44,947 nt of DNA from Moritella sp. (GCF_013215705.1 NZ_JABSQR010000040.1:1-44947); one strand, 5' to 3'; positions 17,435 to 26,785 are shown, counted from the first letter of the stretch. Notes: generated by a model not told the origin, from the sequence alone. Program-made: numbers and translations.

Positions 17435-19102
17435 ATGAATGAATCTTTCGCTTTACTCTTTGAAGAGTCACTACAAGAACTTGCTGCTCCTGGTAGCATC
17501 ATCAAAGCAACTGTTGTTGCAATCGAAAACGGTTACGTTTTAGTTGACGCTGGTCTTAAATCAGAATCTTCTATTCCTGCTGAAGAATTCAAGAACGCTG
17601 CTGGCGAACTTGAAGTTGAAGTTGGTCAAGAAGTTGATGTAGCACTAGAATCAATTGAAGACGGTTTCGGTGAAACTCAACTTTCTCGTGAAAAAGCTAA
17701 ACGTCATGAGTCTTGGATTCAGCTTGAAAAAGCATACGAAGATCAAGAAACTGTTATCGGTGTTATCAACGGTAAAGTTAAAGGTGGTTTCACGGTTGAA
17801 GTGAACACAATTCGCGCATTCTTACCAGGTTCTTTAGTAGACGTTCGTCCTGTACGTGACACTACTCACCTTGAAGGCAAAGAGTTAGAGTTCAAAGTAA
17901 TCAAACTTGACCAAAAACGTAACAACGTAGTTGTTTCTCGTCGCGCAGTTATCGAAACTGAAAACAGTGCAGAACGTGAAGAACTTCTTGCTAACCTTCA
18001 AGAAGGTCAAGAAGTTAAAGGTATCGTTAAGAACCTTACGGACTATGGCGCATTCGTTGATCTTGGTGGTGTTGATGGTCTTCTACACATTACTGATATG
18101 GCTTGGAAACGCGTTAAGCACCCAAGTGAAATCGTTAATGTTGGTGACGAAATCAGCGTTAAAGTTCTTAAATTCGATCGTGAACGTACACGTGTATCAC
18201 TAGGCCTTAAACAGCTTGGCGAAGATCCATGGGTAGCTATCGCGAAACGTTACCCTGAAAGCACTAAGCTTACAGGTAAAGTTACGAACCTAACTGACTA
18301 CGGTTGTTTCGTTGAAATCGAAGAAGGCGTTGAAGGTCTAGTTCACGTTTCTGAAATGGATTGGACTAACAAAAACATTCACCCTTCTAAAGTGGTTAAT
18401 GTTGGCGACTCTGTTGAAGTTATGGTTCTTGATATCGACGAAGAACGTCGTCGTATCTCTCTAGGTCTTAAGCAATGTATCGCTAATCCTTGGGAAAACT
18501 TCTCAACTTCACGCATGAAAGGCGAGCAAGTTACTGGTAAGATCAAATCTATCACAGATTTCGGTATCTTTATCGGTCTTGACGGCGGCATCGACGGTCT
18601 AGTTCACCTATCTGACATCTCTTGGGATGCTACTGGTGAAGAAGCAGTTCGCGAATACAAAAAAGGCGACGAAATCACAGCTGTAGTTCTACAAGTAGAC
18701 CCAGAGCGTGAACGTATTTCTTTAGGTATCAAGCAAATTGATGAAGACCCGTTCAACGAATACCTAGCTAATAACAAGAAGAATGCTATTGTTAATGGTA
18801 CAGTTTCTTCTGTTGACGCTAAAGGCGCGACAATTGAACTTGCTAAAGGTGTTGAAGGTTACATCCGTGTTGGCGATATCTCTCGCGACCGTATCGAAGA
18901 TGCAAGCTTAGTATTATCTGTAGGCGAAAAACTTGAAGCTAAATATGTTGGTGTTGATCGTAAAAACCGCGTAATTAGTCTTTCAATCAAAGCTAAAGAT
19001 GAAGCTGACGAGAAAGAAGCAATGGCTAGTGTAAACAGCCAACCGCAAGAGTCTGGTCTTTCTGCTATGGAAGAAGCATTTAAAGCTGCTAAAGGCAAAT
19101 AA
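17435..19102 (+). CDS. rpsA: 30S ribosomal protein S1
   Basis: A 555-residue protein with six S1 RNA-binding repeats, close to the 557 residues of E. coli S1. The repeats start at about residues 21, 105, 192, 277, 364 and 451, with repeated [16 protein letters not shown] and [10 protein letters not shown] segments. The first two bind the ribosome and the rest bind mRNA. Codon usage is strongly biased (GAA, GTT, CGT), as expected for very high expression. It follows cmk after 122 bp and precedes ihfB, a conserved order. Confidence 0.98.
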   Translation: MNESFALLFEESLQELAAPGSIIKATVVAIENGYVLVDAGLKSESSIPAEEFKNAAGELEVEVGQEVDVALESIEDGFGETQLSREKAKRHESWIQLEKAYEDQETVIGVINGKVKGGFTVEVNTIRAFLPGSLVDVRPVRDTTHLEGKELEFKVIKLDQKRNNVVVSRRAVIETENSAEREELLANLQEGQEVKGIVKNLTDYGAFVDLGGVDGLLHITDMAWKRVKHPSEIVNVGDEISVKVLKFDRERTRVSLGLKQLGEDPWVAIAKRYPESTKLTGKVTNLTDYGCFVEIEEGVEGLVHVSEMDWTNKNIHPSKVVNVGDSVEVMVLDIDEERRRISLGLKQCIANPWENFSTSRMKGEQVTGKIKSITDFGIFIGLDGGIDGLVHLSDISWDATGEEAVREYKKGDEITAVVLQVDPERERISLGIKQIDEDPFNEYLANNKKNAIVNGTVSSVDAKGATIELAKGVEGYIRVGDISRDRIEDASLVLSVGEKLEAKYVGVDRKNRVISLSIKAKDEADEKEAMASVNSQPQESGLSAMEEAFKAAKGK

Positions 19103-19108
19103 TTAGCC

Positions 19109-19132
19109 TGAGGGATGTTTATTCATCCCTCA
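19109..19132 (+). terminator. Hairpin between rpsA and ihfB
   Basis: Perfect stem TGAGGGATG (19109-19117) and CATCCCTCA (19124-19132) with a six-base loop just after the rpsA stop. Only a short TT follows, so partial termination or mRNA 3' end protection is more likely than full termination. Confidence 0.5.
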
Positions 19133-19169
19133 TTAGTACGATGTCGACAATATTCTTAATGGAGATTAT

Positions 19170-19454
19170 ATGACAAAATCAGAACTAATCGAACGTCTTT
19201 GCACTGCAAATTCGCAGCTGGCGACTAAAGATGTTGAATTATCTGTGAAAGCTATACTTGATCAGATGGTAGATACTTTAGCTACTGGTGATCGAATTGA
19301 AATTCGAGGTTTTGGAAGTTTTTCTCTGCATTACCGTGAACCTAGAATTGGGCGTAATCCTAAGTCAGGTGAAAAGGTTGAATTAGAGGGGAAATATGTT
19401 CCTCATTTCAAACCTGGTAAGGAACTTCGAGATCGTGTTAACGCTTCTTTATAG
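19170..19454 (+). CDS. ihfB: Integration host factor subunit beta
   Basis: A 94-residue DNABII protein, exactly the size of IHF-beta. It starts [10 protein letters not shown] and has [22 protein letters not shown], which includes the beta-arm proline that intercalates DNA, and then [11 protein letters not shown]. With IHF-alpha it bends DNA at specific sites in transcription, recombination and replication. Start ATG 19170 follows TGGAGATTAT. A strong terminator follows. Confidence 0.98.
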   Translation: MTKSELIERLCTANSQLATKDVELSVKAILDQMVDTLATGDRIEIRGFGSFSLHYREPRIGRNPKSGEKVELEGKYVPHFKPGKELRDRVNASL

Positions 19455-19469
19455 CCGTTGATACTTGTA

Positions 19470-19503
19470 AAAACGACATACTTAGGTATGTCGTTTTTTT
19501 TTA
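19470..19503 (+). terminator. Intrinsic terminator after ihfB
   Basis: Stem AAAACGACATAC (19470-19481) with GTATGTCGTTTT (19486-19497), 4-base loop, running directly into a long T tract. A strong rho-independent terminator for the rpsA-ihfB transcript. Confidence 0.9.
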
Positions 19504-19526
19504 CTTTTTTTTGCGTCATGATACCC

Positions 19527-19544
19527 ATACCCAAGTTACTTCAA
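19527..19544 (+). repeat. Copy 1 of dispersed ATACCCAAGTTA-type intergenic repeat
   Basis: The 18-base sequence ATACCCAAGTTACTTCAA recurs with one mismatch at 44743-44760 in this window. The motif resembles short dispersed intergenic elements common in Vibrio, Shewanella and relatives. This copy lies between the ihfB terminator and lapA and lacks the downstream CTTGGGT arm seen in the other copy, so it looks partial. Confidence 0.5.
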
Positions 19545-19673
19545 TATAGTTTTTGTGTTGTTTATATACTAGCAGGGAATAGTAGTTTTGGATTACACCA
19601 TATATTACTAGCACTTGACCCATTTATTGGCGATAATCCCTTGTATTACCAATTTATCTCACAGAGGACGTCG

Positions 19674-19961
19674 ATGAAATCATTTATCTTTTTTATTATT
19701 ATCGCTTGCACACTGGCGCTGGCAGCTGCATTTGCTGCGAGTAACGATCAGTTAGTGGATTTTAATTATCTCATTGCCTTAGATTCATTTAAGTTATCGT
19801 CTCTGCTTATTGGTGCATTTGTGTCAGGTGTCGTGGTTGCTGGTGTATGCATGAGCTTATTCATGATGAAATTAAGATTATCTATTTCGAAATTTAAACG
19901 TAAATCAAAGCGTCAAGTTGCAGAACTTGAGCGATTACGTGCTGCTGAAATTAAAGGTTAA
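19674..19961 (+). CDS. lapA: Lipopolysaccharide assembly protein A
   Basis: A 95-residue inner-membrane protein with two transmembrane helices, about residues 4-22 and 42-66, and a basic, helical cytoplasmic tail (KLRLSISKFKRKSKRQVAELERL). This is the size and layout of LapA (YciS). LapA works with LapB to control LpxC turnover and LPS assembly. I chose ATG 19674 (GAGG site eight bases upstream); the frame extends back to a non-ATG codon inside the ihfB terminator, which is not credible. lapB starts eight bases after the stop. Confidence 0.88.
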   Translation: MKSFIFFIIIACTLALAAAFAASNDQLVDFNYLIALDSFKLSSLLIGAFVSGVVVAGVCMSLFMMKLRLSISKFKRKSKRQVAELERLRAAEIKG

Positions 19962-19969
19962 TTTACCGT

Positions 19970-21139
19970 ATGTTCGAACTTTTATTTCTTTTACTTCCTG
20001 TTGCCGCTGCATATGGCTGGTATATGGGTAGAAGAAATGGTCGCTATTTGCAACAAGATAAGCAGCATACGATCTCTAGAGAGTATGTAACCGGGCTTAA
20101 CTTTTTATTATCAGACCAACCTGATAAAGCGGTTGATTTATTTATCGATTTACTTGATGTTGATAGTGAAACGATTGATACGCATTTAGCGCTTGGCAAT
20201 CTGTTTCGTCAACGTGGCGAAGTACAACGTGCAATTAAGATCCATCAGAATCTCATTGCTCGACCTTCATTGACTCATGAACAGCGTAATCTTGCTTTAT
20301 TACAACTAGCGCGAGATTATCTTGCTGCGGGCTTAGTGGATCGCGCAGAAGAATTATTTTTGAAATTGATTGATGAACCTGATCATCGTGAAGTCGCGTT
20401 ATTGCAACTCATCATTATTTATGAACAAACCAAAGAATGGGAACAAGCGATAGCGATCGGCAATAAACTGAAGAAAATGGGTGATTCAAAAATTGAACGT
20501 AAAATTGCACATTTTTATTGTTCGTTAGCGACGACATCAACAATGCTTGATGATCCTAAGAAGCGTTTAACGAGTCTTAAGAAGGCCCTACAATATGACA
20601 AACACTGCGTGAGAGCGAGCATCATGCTTGCCGATTTGCATATTGAGCAAGGTGAACATAAAAAAGCGATTGTTTGGCTTGAGCATGTGTTGATTCAAGA
20701 TGTTGATTTTGTCACCGAAATACTCCAAAAATTAAAAGAATGCTACGTTGAAATTAATAATGAAGATGGTTTTATCCACTTTCTTAACGATGCCCAAAAT
20801 AATAAAGCGGGTATCAGTGTCGCTATTGCATTAGCTGATTTTACCGTAAACAGTGTTGGATTAGAGCCAGCAGAAAAATTGATTTTAAATCAAATTGTTC
20901 GAACCCCGACGATGAAAGGTTTTTACCATCTGATGAAATATCAAGAACAGGCTGCTGAAGAAGGTAAAGCAAAAGAAAGTTTAACCATGTTACGGAATCT
21001 AGTCGGTGAGCAGCTTAAATTAAAACCCATTTACCGGTGTCGTAAATGTGGGTTTAGTACTAAAAGTATTTACTGGCATTGTCCATCGTGTAAGCGCTGG
21101 GGAAGTGTTAAACCAATTCGTGGATTAGATGGCGAGTAA
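19970..21139 (+). CDS. lapB: Lipopolysaccharide assembly protein B
   Basis: A 389-residue protein, as in E. coli LapB/YciM. It has an N-terminal transmembrane anchor (residues 1-20), a long stretch of TPR-like helical hairpins, and a C-terminal rubredoxin-like zinc site with C357, C360, C371 and C374 (YRCRKCGFS and WHCPSCKRWG). LapB promotes FtsH degradation of LpxC, balancing LPS with phospholipid. It is coupled to lapA by an eight-base gap and followed by pyrF, a conserved order in gammaproteobacteria. Confidence 0.95.
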   Translation: MFELLFLLLPVAAAYGWYMGRRNGRYLQQDKQHTISREYVTGLNFLLSDQPDKAVDLFIDLLDVDSETIDTHLALGNLFRQRGEVQRAIKIHQNLIARPSLTHEQRNLALLQLARDYLAAGLVDRAEELFLKLIDEPDHREVALLQLIIIYEQTKEWEQAIAIGNKLKKMGDSKIERKIAHFYCSLATTSTMLDDPKKRLTSLKKALQYDKHCVRASIMLADLHIEQGEHKKAIVWLEHVLIQDVDFVTEILQKLKECYVEINNEDGFIHFLNDAQNNKAGISVAIALADFTVNSVGLEPAEKLILNQIVRTPTMKGFYHLMKYQEQAAEEGKAKESLTMLRNLVGEQLKLKPIYRCRKCGFSTKSIYWHCPSCKRWGSVKPIRGLDGE

Positions 21140-21218
21140 CTTTCCTTAAAAAGCCAAACCTAATCGCTATACGTAATAACAAGAATATGATAATGAGTAA
21201 CGGGACCTAGGAAGAGAT

Positions 21219-21920
21219 ATGTTGCAAGATAGTAAAGTAGTTGTCGCACTTGATTATGCTGATGAAGCAAGTGCATTGAATTTTGTTGATAAGATTAATC
21301 CTAGCCAATGTCGTCTGAAAGTCGGCAAGGAAATGTTCACATTATTTGGGCCTGAATTTGTGCGTAAATTAGTTGCGCGTGACTTTGATGTGTTCTTAGA
21401 TCTTAAGTTCCATGATATTCCTAACACGGTGGCGAAAGCAGTTGCCGCAGCTGCAGAGCTTGGTGTATGGATGGTGAATGTACATGCGTGCGGTGGCCAG
21501 CGTATGATGGAAGCTGCGAAAGCGGCATTAGTACCTTATGGTGATAAAGCACCAATCTTGATCGCAGTGACTGTGCTAACCAGTATGGAGCAAGAAGATT
21601 TAGCACAAATGGGCGTTAATATTACTCCAGCTGAACAAGTTATTCGTTTAGCGACGTTAACACAAAAAAGTGGTTTAGACGGTGTTGTTTGTTCTTCACA
21701 AGAAGCAGCAATGCTTAAAGAAGCATTAGGTAAGTCATTCCAGTTAATTACTCCGGGCATTCGTCCAGCAGGTAGTGCTGCGGGTGATCAACGCCGTATA
21801 ATGACGCCTGTTGAAGCGGTAGCTGCGGGTGCAGACTATTTAGTGATTGGTCGTCCAATCACGCAAGCTGAGTCACCAATGCAAGTATTAACTGAAATCA
21901 ACGACAGCTTAGCAAGTTAA
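21219..21920 (+). CDS. pyrF: Orotidine 5'-phosphate decarboxylase
   Basis: A 233-residue type 1 OMP decarboxylase. The catalytic DxKxxD lies at D61-K63-D66 ([12 protein letters not shown]), with the phosphate-binding LITPGIRP and [11 protein letters not shown] segments in the C-terminal half. It makes UMP in de novo pyrimidine synthesis. Start ATG 21219 follows a GGAAGAG site. It lies downstream of lapB and ends in a bidirectional-looking hairpin shared with the convergent rhombosortase gene. Confidence 0.97.
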   Translation: MLQDSKVVVALDYADEASALNFVDKINPSQCRLKVGKEMFTLFGPEFVRKLVARDFDVFLDLKFHDIPNTVAKAVAAAAELGVWMVNVHACGGQRMMEAAKAALVPYGDKAPILIAVTVLTSMEQEDLAQMGVNITPAEQVIRLATLTQKSGLDGVVCSSQEAAMLKEALGKSFQLITPGIRPAGSAAGDQRRIMTPVEAVAAGADYLVIGRPITQAESPMQVLTEINDSLAS

Positions 21921-21950
21921 CCACTGCTTCGATGTTAGTTGGTATCGATA

Positions 21951-21974
21951 AGGGCGCTTAGGCGCTCTTTTTTT
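21951..21974 (+). terminator. Intrinsic terminator after pyrF
   Basis: Stem AGGGCGC (21951-21957) with GCGCTCT (21962-21968), including one G-T pair, a TTAG loop, and an eight-base T run. It overlaps the stop codon of the convergent rhombosortase gene. Confidence 0.75.
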
Positions 21975-22536
21975 TGTTTAGATAAACATACAGTGGGGCA
22001 ATGATTAATCCCGTCACCAGGCCATATAGGTGCGCCTCTGTGAGCACTTTAGCTTCAATTAATTGACTTATTTCTACTGGGCTATTGAAAAGTTGTTCAT
22101 TGATTACTTTGATCACAGTACCAATCATCAAAACATAGCCTGAATAATATTTTTTTGTCACGTCAATGACTGCACCAACAATTATAATGCCATGTAAAAT
22201 ACCGGATAGGCCGACGTATAAATGCGTACTTGGGGATAACCACAGTATGCCTACACCGACGCCGATTGATAACAGTAAAATCAAGCTTGTGTAAGCCGCA
22301 CTATTATAATAGCGGTAATGTAATCCGCCTATAACAGCTAAAGCCCCTAAGTTTAAGAGCAGGTGATAGATATTAGTATGGTTAAAATTACCACTGATCA
22401 AGCGCCAGTATTCACCATTAATAATCGATTCCCTGTTATAATCTAACACGGTTATATTCTCGGCTGAAATCGCATATATAATTAGGCATAATAACCCGAG
22501 AAAAAACCAATTTAACCACCGATGTTGAATTAGCAT
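21958..22536 (-). CDS. rrtA: Rhombosortase-like rhomboid intramembrane serine protease
   Basis: A 192-residue membrane protein with about six hydrophobic segments. Rhomboid features are present: GEYWRLISGNFNHTNIYHLLLN, the nucleophile S111 in GLSGILHG, and the second catalytic residue H169 in EAHLYGLVTGL. The short length and the GLSGxLHG form fit rhombosortase, the protease that processes GlyGly-CTERM-tailed proteins in the inner membrane for surface display. A plain rhomboid protease is the alternative. It is convergent with pyrF and divergent from the DTW-domain gene. Confidence 0.82.
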   Translation of the reverse strand: MLIQHRWLNWFFLGLLCLIIYAISAENITVLDYNRESIINGEYWRLISGNFNHTNIYHLLLNLGALAVIGGLHYRYYNSAAYTSLILLLSIGVGVGILWLSPSTHLYVGLSGILHGIIIVGAVIDVTKKYYSGYVLMIGTVIKVINEQLFNSPVEISQLIEAKVLTEAHLYGLVTGLIIAPLYVYLNKKKSA

Positions 22537-22567
22537 ATCTTATTAATCCATAATATTTAGGTTTGTT

Positions 22568-23194
22568 GTGAGCAAAAGAAAAAAGTGTACTGTATGTGAT
22601 AAAGCATTAGCCGCGTGTATATGTCAGCACATAATAGAGATCGATTCTGATATTGAATTAATAATATTACAACACCCAGGCGAAGTTAAAAATGCGATTG
22701 GTACTGCTCGTATTCTCAACCTTTCATTACCACAATGTCAAATTATAATTGGTGAAGATTTCACTGATAATACCCAGTTAAACGACATATTGAATGATCG
22801 AACAAGACAATGTTTTTTGCTTTATCCGAGCGAAGAAAGTATTGCTGTTGAGTATTTAGCTGGTAATGAAAGTAGTAATCGAGACACGAATATTAAACGT
22901 ACATTTATTTTACTTGATGGTACGTGGCGTAAAGCGTTTAAAATGTATCAATCATCAATAAATTTACAAAAACTGCCAGCTGTTCGATTAAATGCAGAAC
23001 AAGAAAGTCAATATACAATAAGACAAACGTCTATTGAAGGCGGTTTATCGACTGTTGAAGCGGGTTTTTTATTGCTTTCAACCTTAGATAAAGATAAAGA
23101 TAAATATCAGCCTTTGCTGACTGCATTTGAATATATGATTAATTTTCAAATAGCGAAAATGCCAGCCGGTTTGTTTAATAAAAATTACAAATAG
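22568..23194 (+). CDS. tapT: DTW-domain tRNA-uridine aminocarboxypropyltransferase-like protein
   Basis: A 208-residue DTW-domain protein. Four N-terminal cysteines (C7, C10, C17, C19) form a likely zinc site, and the signature is at residues 117-120 in LLDGTWRKAFKM (D-G-T-W). The C-terminal GGLSTVEAG segment is also typical. TapT-type enzymes transfer the 3-amino-3-carboxypropyl group of SAM to uridine 47 of tRNA. It is shorter than E. coli TapT and may be a paralogue with a different tRNA site. The start is GTG 22568, 32 bp from the divergent rhombosortase start. A GATAAA triplet repeat near the end encodes DKDKDK. Confidence 0.75.
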   Translation: MSKRKKCTVCDKALAACICQHIIEIDSDIELIILQHPGEVKNAIGTARILNLSLPQCQIIIGEDFTDNTQLNDILNDRTRQCFLLYPSEESIAVEYLAGNESSNRDTNIKRTFILLDGTWRKAFKMYQSSINLQKLPAVRLNAEQESQYTIRQTSIEGGLSTVEAGFLLLSTLDKDKDKYQPLLTAFEYMINFQIAKMPAGLFNKNYK

Positions 23195-23327
23195 CGACGT
23201 AATCATCTCATGATAGAATAAATATATAGTCGTAATAAGCTACATAGTTTAATTATATAATGGTTAGCTTACCTTATCGAAAGGTATATAAATTTTTACT
23301 AAGTTATTAATTAATATTGGATTTAAT

Positions 23328-23570
23328 ATGTCACAACAAGCATTGATTGAAGCAATTAATACCATGATGCCATTTGGTAAATACCGAGGACGTTTATTAC
23401 TTGAGTTGCCTGAACCTTATTTAGTTTGGTTTCACAGTAATGGCTTTCCAGATTCTAAACTAGGGCAACAACTTGCACTTATGTATGAAGTAAAGCTGAA
23501 TGGACTGGAAACAATGCTCGTGCCATTATTGAAACGACCATCGGTATATTTGAATAATGAAGGGAAATAA
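23328..23570 (+). CDS. DUF3820 family protein
   Basis: An 80-residue soluble protein with the DUF3820 core: MPFGKYRGRLLLELPEPYLVWF followed by a short helical stretch ending LLKRP. The FGKYRGR and LPxxYLxW features resemble the N-terminal strand/helix of several exonuclease-associated domains. The family is annotated as a putative quorum-sensing-regulated virulence factor on thin evidence. The ATG at 23328 lies in an AT-rich leader of about 130 bp. No function is proposed. Confidence 0.82.
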   Translation: MSQQALIEAINTMMPFGKYRGRLLLELPEPYLVWFHSNGFPDSKLGQQLALMYEVKLNGLETMLVPLLKRPSVYLNNEGK

Positions 23571-23645
23571 ATCGCAATGACGTCAAGCATCAGATTGGAA
23601 TAGATACTTGACGCTGATAATGTCTAGCGATGAATCATAACGGTA

Positions 23646-24077
23646 TTAACCTTTATGAGTGATAAAGCCAGCTTGAAGCTTACTTGAAATCATGGTGACT
23701 AATTGTAGGGTCTGTTGCGCTGTTCTACTGATTGCTGGTATTTGACCCCAAATCGGTTTCGGCCAGCAAGCATCGTTTTTAAAGCGTGCAACATGATGGA
23801 TATGTAACTGTGGCACCATATTACCTAACGCTGCAATATTGATCTTATCGGCGCTTAATCCGTCTTTTAATAGTTTGCTGACAGCGTTAGATTCAGATAA
23901 AAACTGAACTTGTTGTTCATCTGTTAATTCATGGAATTCGCTGATATTATTAATTTTAGGCACTAAAATTAACCATGGGAAATTACCATCATTAGCCAGC
24001 AGGACCTGACATAATGGAAATTCACCAACAAAACTGGTATCCGCAGCAAGCTGTGGATGTAATATAAATTTCGTCAC
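23646..24077 (-). CDS. HIT-domain nucleotide-binding protein
   Basis: A 143-residue HIT-superfamily protein. The histidine triad region reads PQLHIHHVARF, close to the HxHxHxx signature with one changed position, so hydrolase activity on nucleotidyl substrates is likely but not certain. FPWLILVPKI corresponds to the substrate-facing strand. The start is GTG 24077 with an AAGGGAT site upstream. It starts nine bases downstream of the H-NS-family gene on the same strand, so the two are probably co-transcribed. Confidence 0.85.
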   Translation of the reverse strand: MTKFILHPQLAADTSFVGEFPLCQVLLANDGNFPWLILVPKINNISEFHELTDEQQVQFLSESNAVSKLLKDGLSADKINIAALGNMVPQLHIHHVARFKNDACWPKPIWGQIPAISRTAQQTLQLVTMISSKLQAGFITHKG

Positions 24078-24086
24078 AAGATCCCT

Positions 24087-24494
24087 TTATATTAAGAATT
24101 CTTCAATCGAGCCTTTTTCATTCATTACTTCTTGGAGTGGTAAAGGCATGCGGCCTTGGCCTGTCCATGTTTTAGATTCGCCATTGAAGTCATATGCGTA
24201 TTTTGCAGGGCGAGGGCCTCGTTTAGTTTTATTTTTTGCTTTTTCAGCGGTTGAATCAGTTAAGCCCATTAATTCTTCAGGGCTAATGCCATTCTCTTTA
24301 AGTTGTAATAAGATTTCGTTCATTTTAGCTTGTTTTGCTTGCTGTTTTTCTAATTCAACGGCGTCAGCTTCTTTTCTATCATCTACAATTGTAGTGAATT
24401 TAATTAAAACTTCTTCTAATTGTTCAACGCTTAATTCTTTTGTCGCAGCGCGCAGGCTACGTGCATTTAAAAATATTTTAATAAAATCGTTCAT
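24087..24494 (-). CDS. H-NS family nucleoid-associated protein
   Basis: A 135-residue H-NS/StpA-type protein. The N-terminal half is a helical, charged oligomerisation region with a coiled coil (residues about 20-75). A basic linker (KNKTKRGPRPAKYAY) leads to the C-terminal DNA-binding domain with TWTGQGRMPLPLQ, matching the conserved AT-hook-like loop. It silences AT-rich DNA in the nucleoid. The upstream 360 bp are very AT-rich, which fits autoregulation. Assignment as hns itself or a paralogue cannot be made here. Confidence 0.93.
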   Translation of the reverse strand: MNDFIKIFLNARSLRAATKELSVEQLEEVLIKFTTIVDDRKEADAVELEKQQAKQAKMNEILLQLKENGISPEELMGLTDSTAEKAKNKTKRGPRPAKYAYDFNGESKTWTGQGRMPLPLQEVMNEKGSIEEFLI

Positions 24495-24858
24495 AATTAA
24501 TACCTAAAAGTAGACAGGGATGAGTAAACATTAAATAAGATTAATACTCTAATACAACTTATTTATTCTAATATAAAAATATACTTTAATACAATTAATA
24601 TACTATAGCCAAATAAATATTAGAAACGTATTTACATTTATTTATAAAATTAACGTGTATGGATTAATTATGTAAACAATGCATGTATCAATGTAACTTT
24701 AAACTATAATACGGAATTAGGGTGGAGATTGTTTTTAATCTATTTAATGGTCTATTATTTGACGACGATATACTTTAGGCTGAAAAAACAAGTGGGCATA
24801 GAAATAGGTTTTTGTGTCATGTGTTGGTCGCATTGTGAACTTTAACGCTGATTACTGC
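24495..24858. other. AT-rich intergenic spacer upstream of H-NS gene
   Basis: About 360 bp between the divergent H-NS gene and the lysine riboswitch promoter. It is very AT-rich with repeated AATA/TTTA runs. I see no ORF with a ribosome binding site and no RNA gene. It probably holds the H-NS gene promoter and H-NS binding sites. Confidence 0.5.
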
Positions 24859-24886
24859 TTGAAGTGGTGAAATTATCTGCTATTAT
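24859..24886 (+). promoter_or_regulatory. Sigma70-type promoter of the lysine riboswitch transcript
   Basis: TTGAAG at 24859-24864 and TATTAT at 24881-24886 with a 16-base spacer, ending about 14 bases before the first paired stem of the riboswitch. The position is right for transcription to begin just before the aptamer. Confidence 0.6.
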
Positions 24887-24894
24887 CTTGCTTC

Positions 24895-25080
24895 CTCCTA
24901 AGTAGAGGTGCGCAACTCATCAGTAGTGTTATTTAGGTAGCTCCGATAATAACGACACAAAAGGGAATTGCGCCGAAGAATGAATTTCTAAGCTAAAAGT
25001 ATTCATTCTGGGGATGTGTTCGAATAGAGACATCACTGTCATAGTCAATTTTAAATTAACTATGGGGCGCTACTGAAATA
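24895..25080 (+). promoter_or_regulatory. Lysine riboswitch (L box)
   Basis: The leader matches the LYS element in order: AGTAGAGGTGCGC at 24901-24913, the CAGTAGTG stretch, AAGGGAATTGCGCCGAAG at 24960-24977, CTGGGGATGTG and ACATCACTGTC of the later stems, and the closing TATGGGGCGCTACT at 25061-25074. P1 forms between AGTAG (24901-24905) and CTACT (25070-25074). Lysine binding to this class lowers expression of lysine synthesis and import genes. The following 115 bases contain a weaker hairpin (25092-25125) without a T run, so control may act on translation. The start codon of the transporter lies about 110 bases downstream. Confidence 0.9.
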
Positions 25081-25189
25081 GAAGAGTATATGGGTATCTT
25101 TACATCTATCCTATTGTAAATATCCTTATTGCACATCTCATCTGTCTTGTTTAGTCGTTCCCTGTAAAAATTATTAGGTCAAAGGGATC

Positions 25190-26785
25190 ATGGAACTCAT
25201 TAATTATTCAGACTCAGCGTTATCGCTAGTCGTACCTCTAGTTGCACTGACATTAGCCATTTTTACACGTAAAGTATTGTTATCACTTGGTTGTGGTATT
25301 TTACTTGGCGCACTATTTTTAACAGACTTTAATATTGTTAATGCAGCTAAACATCTTGCAGATTTGGCATTAAGCTTAGTCTGGGAGTCGGGTGATGCGA
25401 GCAAGGGCTCGTTCTGGGAAATAGGTTCGTTCAATACTTGGAATCTATCAATCATCGTATTCTTACTCATACTGGGTATGTTAACGAGTATTATGATGGT
25501 AAGTGGCGCAACCAGTGCGTTTGCTGATTGGGCGAAACAAAGAATCACTACACGTCGTGGTAGCATATTATTAACAGCATTTTTAGGTGTTTTCATTTTT
25601 GTTGATGATTACTTTAATAGCCTTGCTGTGGGTAGTGTAAGTCGTCCGCTGACAGACCGTTATAAAGTTTCTCGTGCTAAATTAGCTTATCTGCTTGATT
25701 CTACCGCAGCACCTATGTGCGTATTAATGCCGATATCAAGTTGGGGTGCTTATATCATTGCTGTTATCGGTGGTATTTTAGCCTCTCACGCTATTACGGA
25801 TATCAGCCCTCTGGCGGCATTCGTACAAATGATACCAATGAATTTCTACGCTATTTTTGCTATCGCAATGGTATTTGCGGTTGCTTGCTTCAACCTTGAT
25901 TTTGGCGTAATGGCAAAAGAAGAAGAAGCGGCAAGAAATGGTGAGTTGTTTGATGCTAAAAAAGGCAATCCAGCAGGTTCAACGGTAGAGTTAAAAGAAG
26001 CGGAAGGTGGTCATATTTCAGGCCTAATCCTGCCTATTTTAGTGCTTATTTTTGCGACTATCTTCTTTATGATCAACTCTGGTGCATCGGCACTAGTCGC
26101 GGATGGTAAAGCATTTGATATTTTAGGTGCATTTGAAAATACAGATGTAGGTAGTTCTTTAGTGTTTGGTGCATTATCAGGCCTTGCTGTGGCACTCGTG
26201 CTAAGCCTTATTTCTGGTGTGTCTATTTCATTATTAGCACAAGCAAGTTTCCACGGTGCTAAATCAATGCTACCAGCGGTTTATATCTTATTCTTCGCGT
26301 GGGCAATTGGTTCGACTATTGGCTCTATGGAAACCGGTAAATATCTGGCTGCATTAGTGGGTGATTCAATCCCAATGAGTCTATTACCAATTATCATGTT
26401 TGCATTAGCTGGCTTTATGGCATTTGCAACGGGTACAAGTTGGGGCACATTCGGTATCATGTTACCAATCGCGGGCGATATGGCTGCGGGTACTGAAATA
26501 TCGTTGATGTTACCTATGTTAGCATCTGTGCTTGCCGGTTCTGTATTTGGCGATCATTGTTCACCTATCTCTGATACTACGATTTTATCGTCAACGGGTG
26601 CTAACTGTCACCATATGGACCACGTAATGACACAACTTCCATATGCATTATCGATTGCGTTAGTCAGTGCGATTGGTTATTTAGTGCTAGGTGTAACAAG
26701 TTCTGTACTATCGGGCTTTATCGCTTCAGCAATTGCATTTACAGTGGTGGTTGCTATTATGTCTCGAATAAGTCGTAAAGTTTAA
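25190..26785 (+). CDS. lysW: NhaC-family transporter, probable lysine importer
   Basis: A 531-residue inner-membrane protein with about 11-13 transmembrane helices. It belongs to the NhaC Na+/H+ antiporter superfamily: GVFIFVDDYFNSLAVG in the first half and the FGDHCSPISDTTILSS signature near residue 454. The lysine riboswitch in its leader argues for lysine, not only sodium, as substrate; LYS-controlled NhaC-like proteins in Vibrio and relatives were named LysW as candidate lysine transporters. The start ATG 25190 follows AAAGGG. Lysine transport is inferred from regulation and family precedent. Confidence 0.85.
   Translation: MELINYSDSALSLVVPLVALTLAIFTRKVLLSLGCGILLGALFLTDFNIVNAAKHLADLALSLVWESGDASKGSFWEIGSFNTWNLSIIVFLLILGMLTSIMMVSGATSAFADWAKQRITTRRGSILLTAFLGVFIFVDDYFNSLAVGSVSRPLTDRYKVSRAKLAYLLDSTAAPMCVLMPISSWGAYIIAVIGGILASHAITDISPLAAFVQMIPMNFYAIFAIAMVFAVACFNLDFGVMAKEEEAARNGELFDAKKGNPAGSTVELKEAEGGHISGLILPILVLIFATIFFMINSGASALVADGKAFDILGAFENTDVGSSLVFGALSGLAVALVLSLISGVSISLLAQASFHGAKSMLPAVYILFFAWAIGSTIGSMETGKYLAALVGDSIPMSLLPIIMFALAGFMAFATGTSWGTFGIMLPIAGDMAAGTEISLMLPMLASVLAGSVFGDHCSPISDTTILSSTGANCHHMDHVMTQLPYALSIALVSAIGYLVLGVTSSVLSGFIASAIAFTVVVAIMSRISRKV

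Noticed and set aside
19458-19673. N-terminal extension of lapA
   Set aside because: The frame is open but begins inside the ihfB terminator and has no ribosome binding site; ATG 19674 gives the known LapA size.
23088-23106. GATAAA tandem repeat in the DTW-domain gene
   Set aside because: Only three copies, in frame, coding for alternating Asp-Lys; not convincing as a phase-variation tract.
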